A stretch of DNA of 64,000 nucleotides from Vreelandella hamiltonii (lineage in GTDB: Bacteria; Pseudomonadota; Gammaproteobacteria; Pseudomonadales; Halomonadaceae), in contig NZ_BMXN01000019.1 in assembly GCF_014651775.1 (NCBI RefSeq), positions 1 to 64,000 on the forward strand, read 5' to 3'. Below the pieces are notes generated by a model. The model did not search any database and was not told where the DNA came from. It saw nothing but the letters and a program-made list of their open reading frames with translations. The position numbers were made by a program, and so were the translations under genes. Below, piece by piece: positions 63,865 through 64,000 of the stretch. The first letter of the stretch is position 1. The number at the start of each line of letters is the position of its first letter.

Positions 63865-64000
63865 GACGCACCTCTTGCGTGTTCAACTTTTCACCGAGTG
63901 TACGCGAACGCCAAGACGAACGCTCCGCATAACGCCAAAGCGCACCCGTGACTTGAATGCAGCGAAGCGGAGAAAAAGGCATGATCTTGCCCCACTAAAA
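63865..64000. other. Right edge, no recognisable gene
   Basis: Only upstream sequence of the antitoxin gene; no assignable frame or RNA. Confidence 0.4.

Noticed and set aside
1-64000. tRNA, rRNA, insertion sequences
   Set aside because: No cloverleaf, rRNA-like stretch or transposase frame was recognised.

Overview
The window looks like chromosomal DNA of a moderately high-GC gammaproteobacterium, most likely a Halomonas-type (Halomonadaceae) bacterium. This is inferred from the mix of PomAB-type sodium stator genes, a TRAP transporter with gluconokinase, OpgGH, YaeQ, YghU and the general protein character. No rRNA, tRNA, CRISPR array, prophage or complete insertion sequence was seen. Genes are dense and cover both strands.

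Layout. 0.3-5.4 kb: OsmC, the pomAB stator pair, an EamA exporter, a MOSC protein and a GntR-like LacI repressor. 5.4-9.1 kb: gluconokinase and a TRAP transporter. A perfect GntR-type palindrome lies in front of the TRAP operon, so these genes form a gluconate (or related sugar acid) uptake unit. 9.4-11.7 kb: ohrR-ohr, yghU and a small membrane protein. 11.8-18 kb: a TonB siderophore receptor with a possible Fur box, small proteins, an LpxR-like outer-membrane protein, YaeQ, a GST and a LysE exporter. 18-23.4 kb: a four-gene acyl-CoA operon (acyl-CoA dehydrogenase, ligase, 3-hydroxyacyl-CoA dehydrogenase, enoyl-CoA hydratase) in which the first two genes resemble DmdC and DmdB.

23.5-35 kb is mainly envelope: an MFS transporter, a VOC protein, an LpxL-type acyltransferase flanked by two paralogous small membrane proteins, ManC, an OpgB/LtaS-like membrane sulfatase-fold enzyme, opgG-opgH and an FkbM methyltransferase. 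35-43.2 kb holds the most unusual block: creatininase-family amidohydrolase, GTP cyclohydrolase II with a degenerate N-terminal RibB-like half, a RibD reductase without deaminase, a YbhN-like membrane protein, a glycosyltransferase-methyltransferase fusion, a 6-pyruvoyl-tetrahydropterin-synthase paralogue lacking the usual catalytic residues, a BchC-like dehydrogenase and a CDP-alcohol phosphatidyltransferase. Together they suggest an undescribed pathway that turns GTP into a modified pterin/pyrimidine compound that may be glycosylated or linked to a lipid.

43.3-55.1 kb is a sulfur-acquisition region: CysB, sulfate ABC transporter (sbp, cysT, cysW, cysA), a MOT1-type sulfate/molybdate carrier, and a sulfonate-type ABC operon that contains a threonine-synthase-like PLP enzyme and faces a TauD-like dioxygenase preceded by four 15-bp repeats. 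55.3-64 kb is accessory and stress related: mntP, a class A beta-lactamase with an RTG motif, GFA, two GNAT acetyltransferases, OsmC, a DUF2442/DUF4160 pair, an aldo/keto reductase, yefM-yoeB, an EamA exporter, an AraC regulator and an orphan, apparently frameshifted antitoxin.
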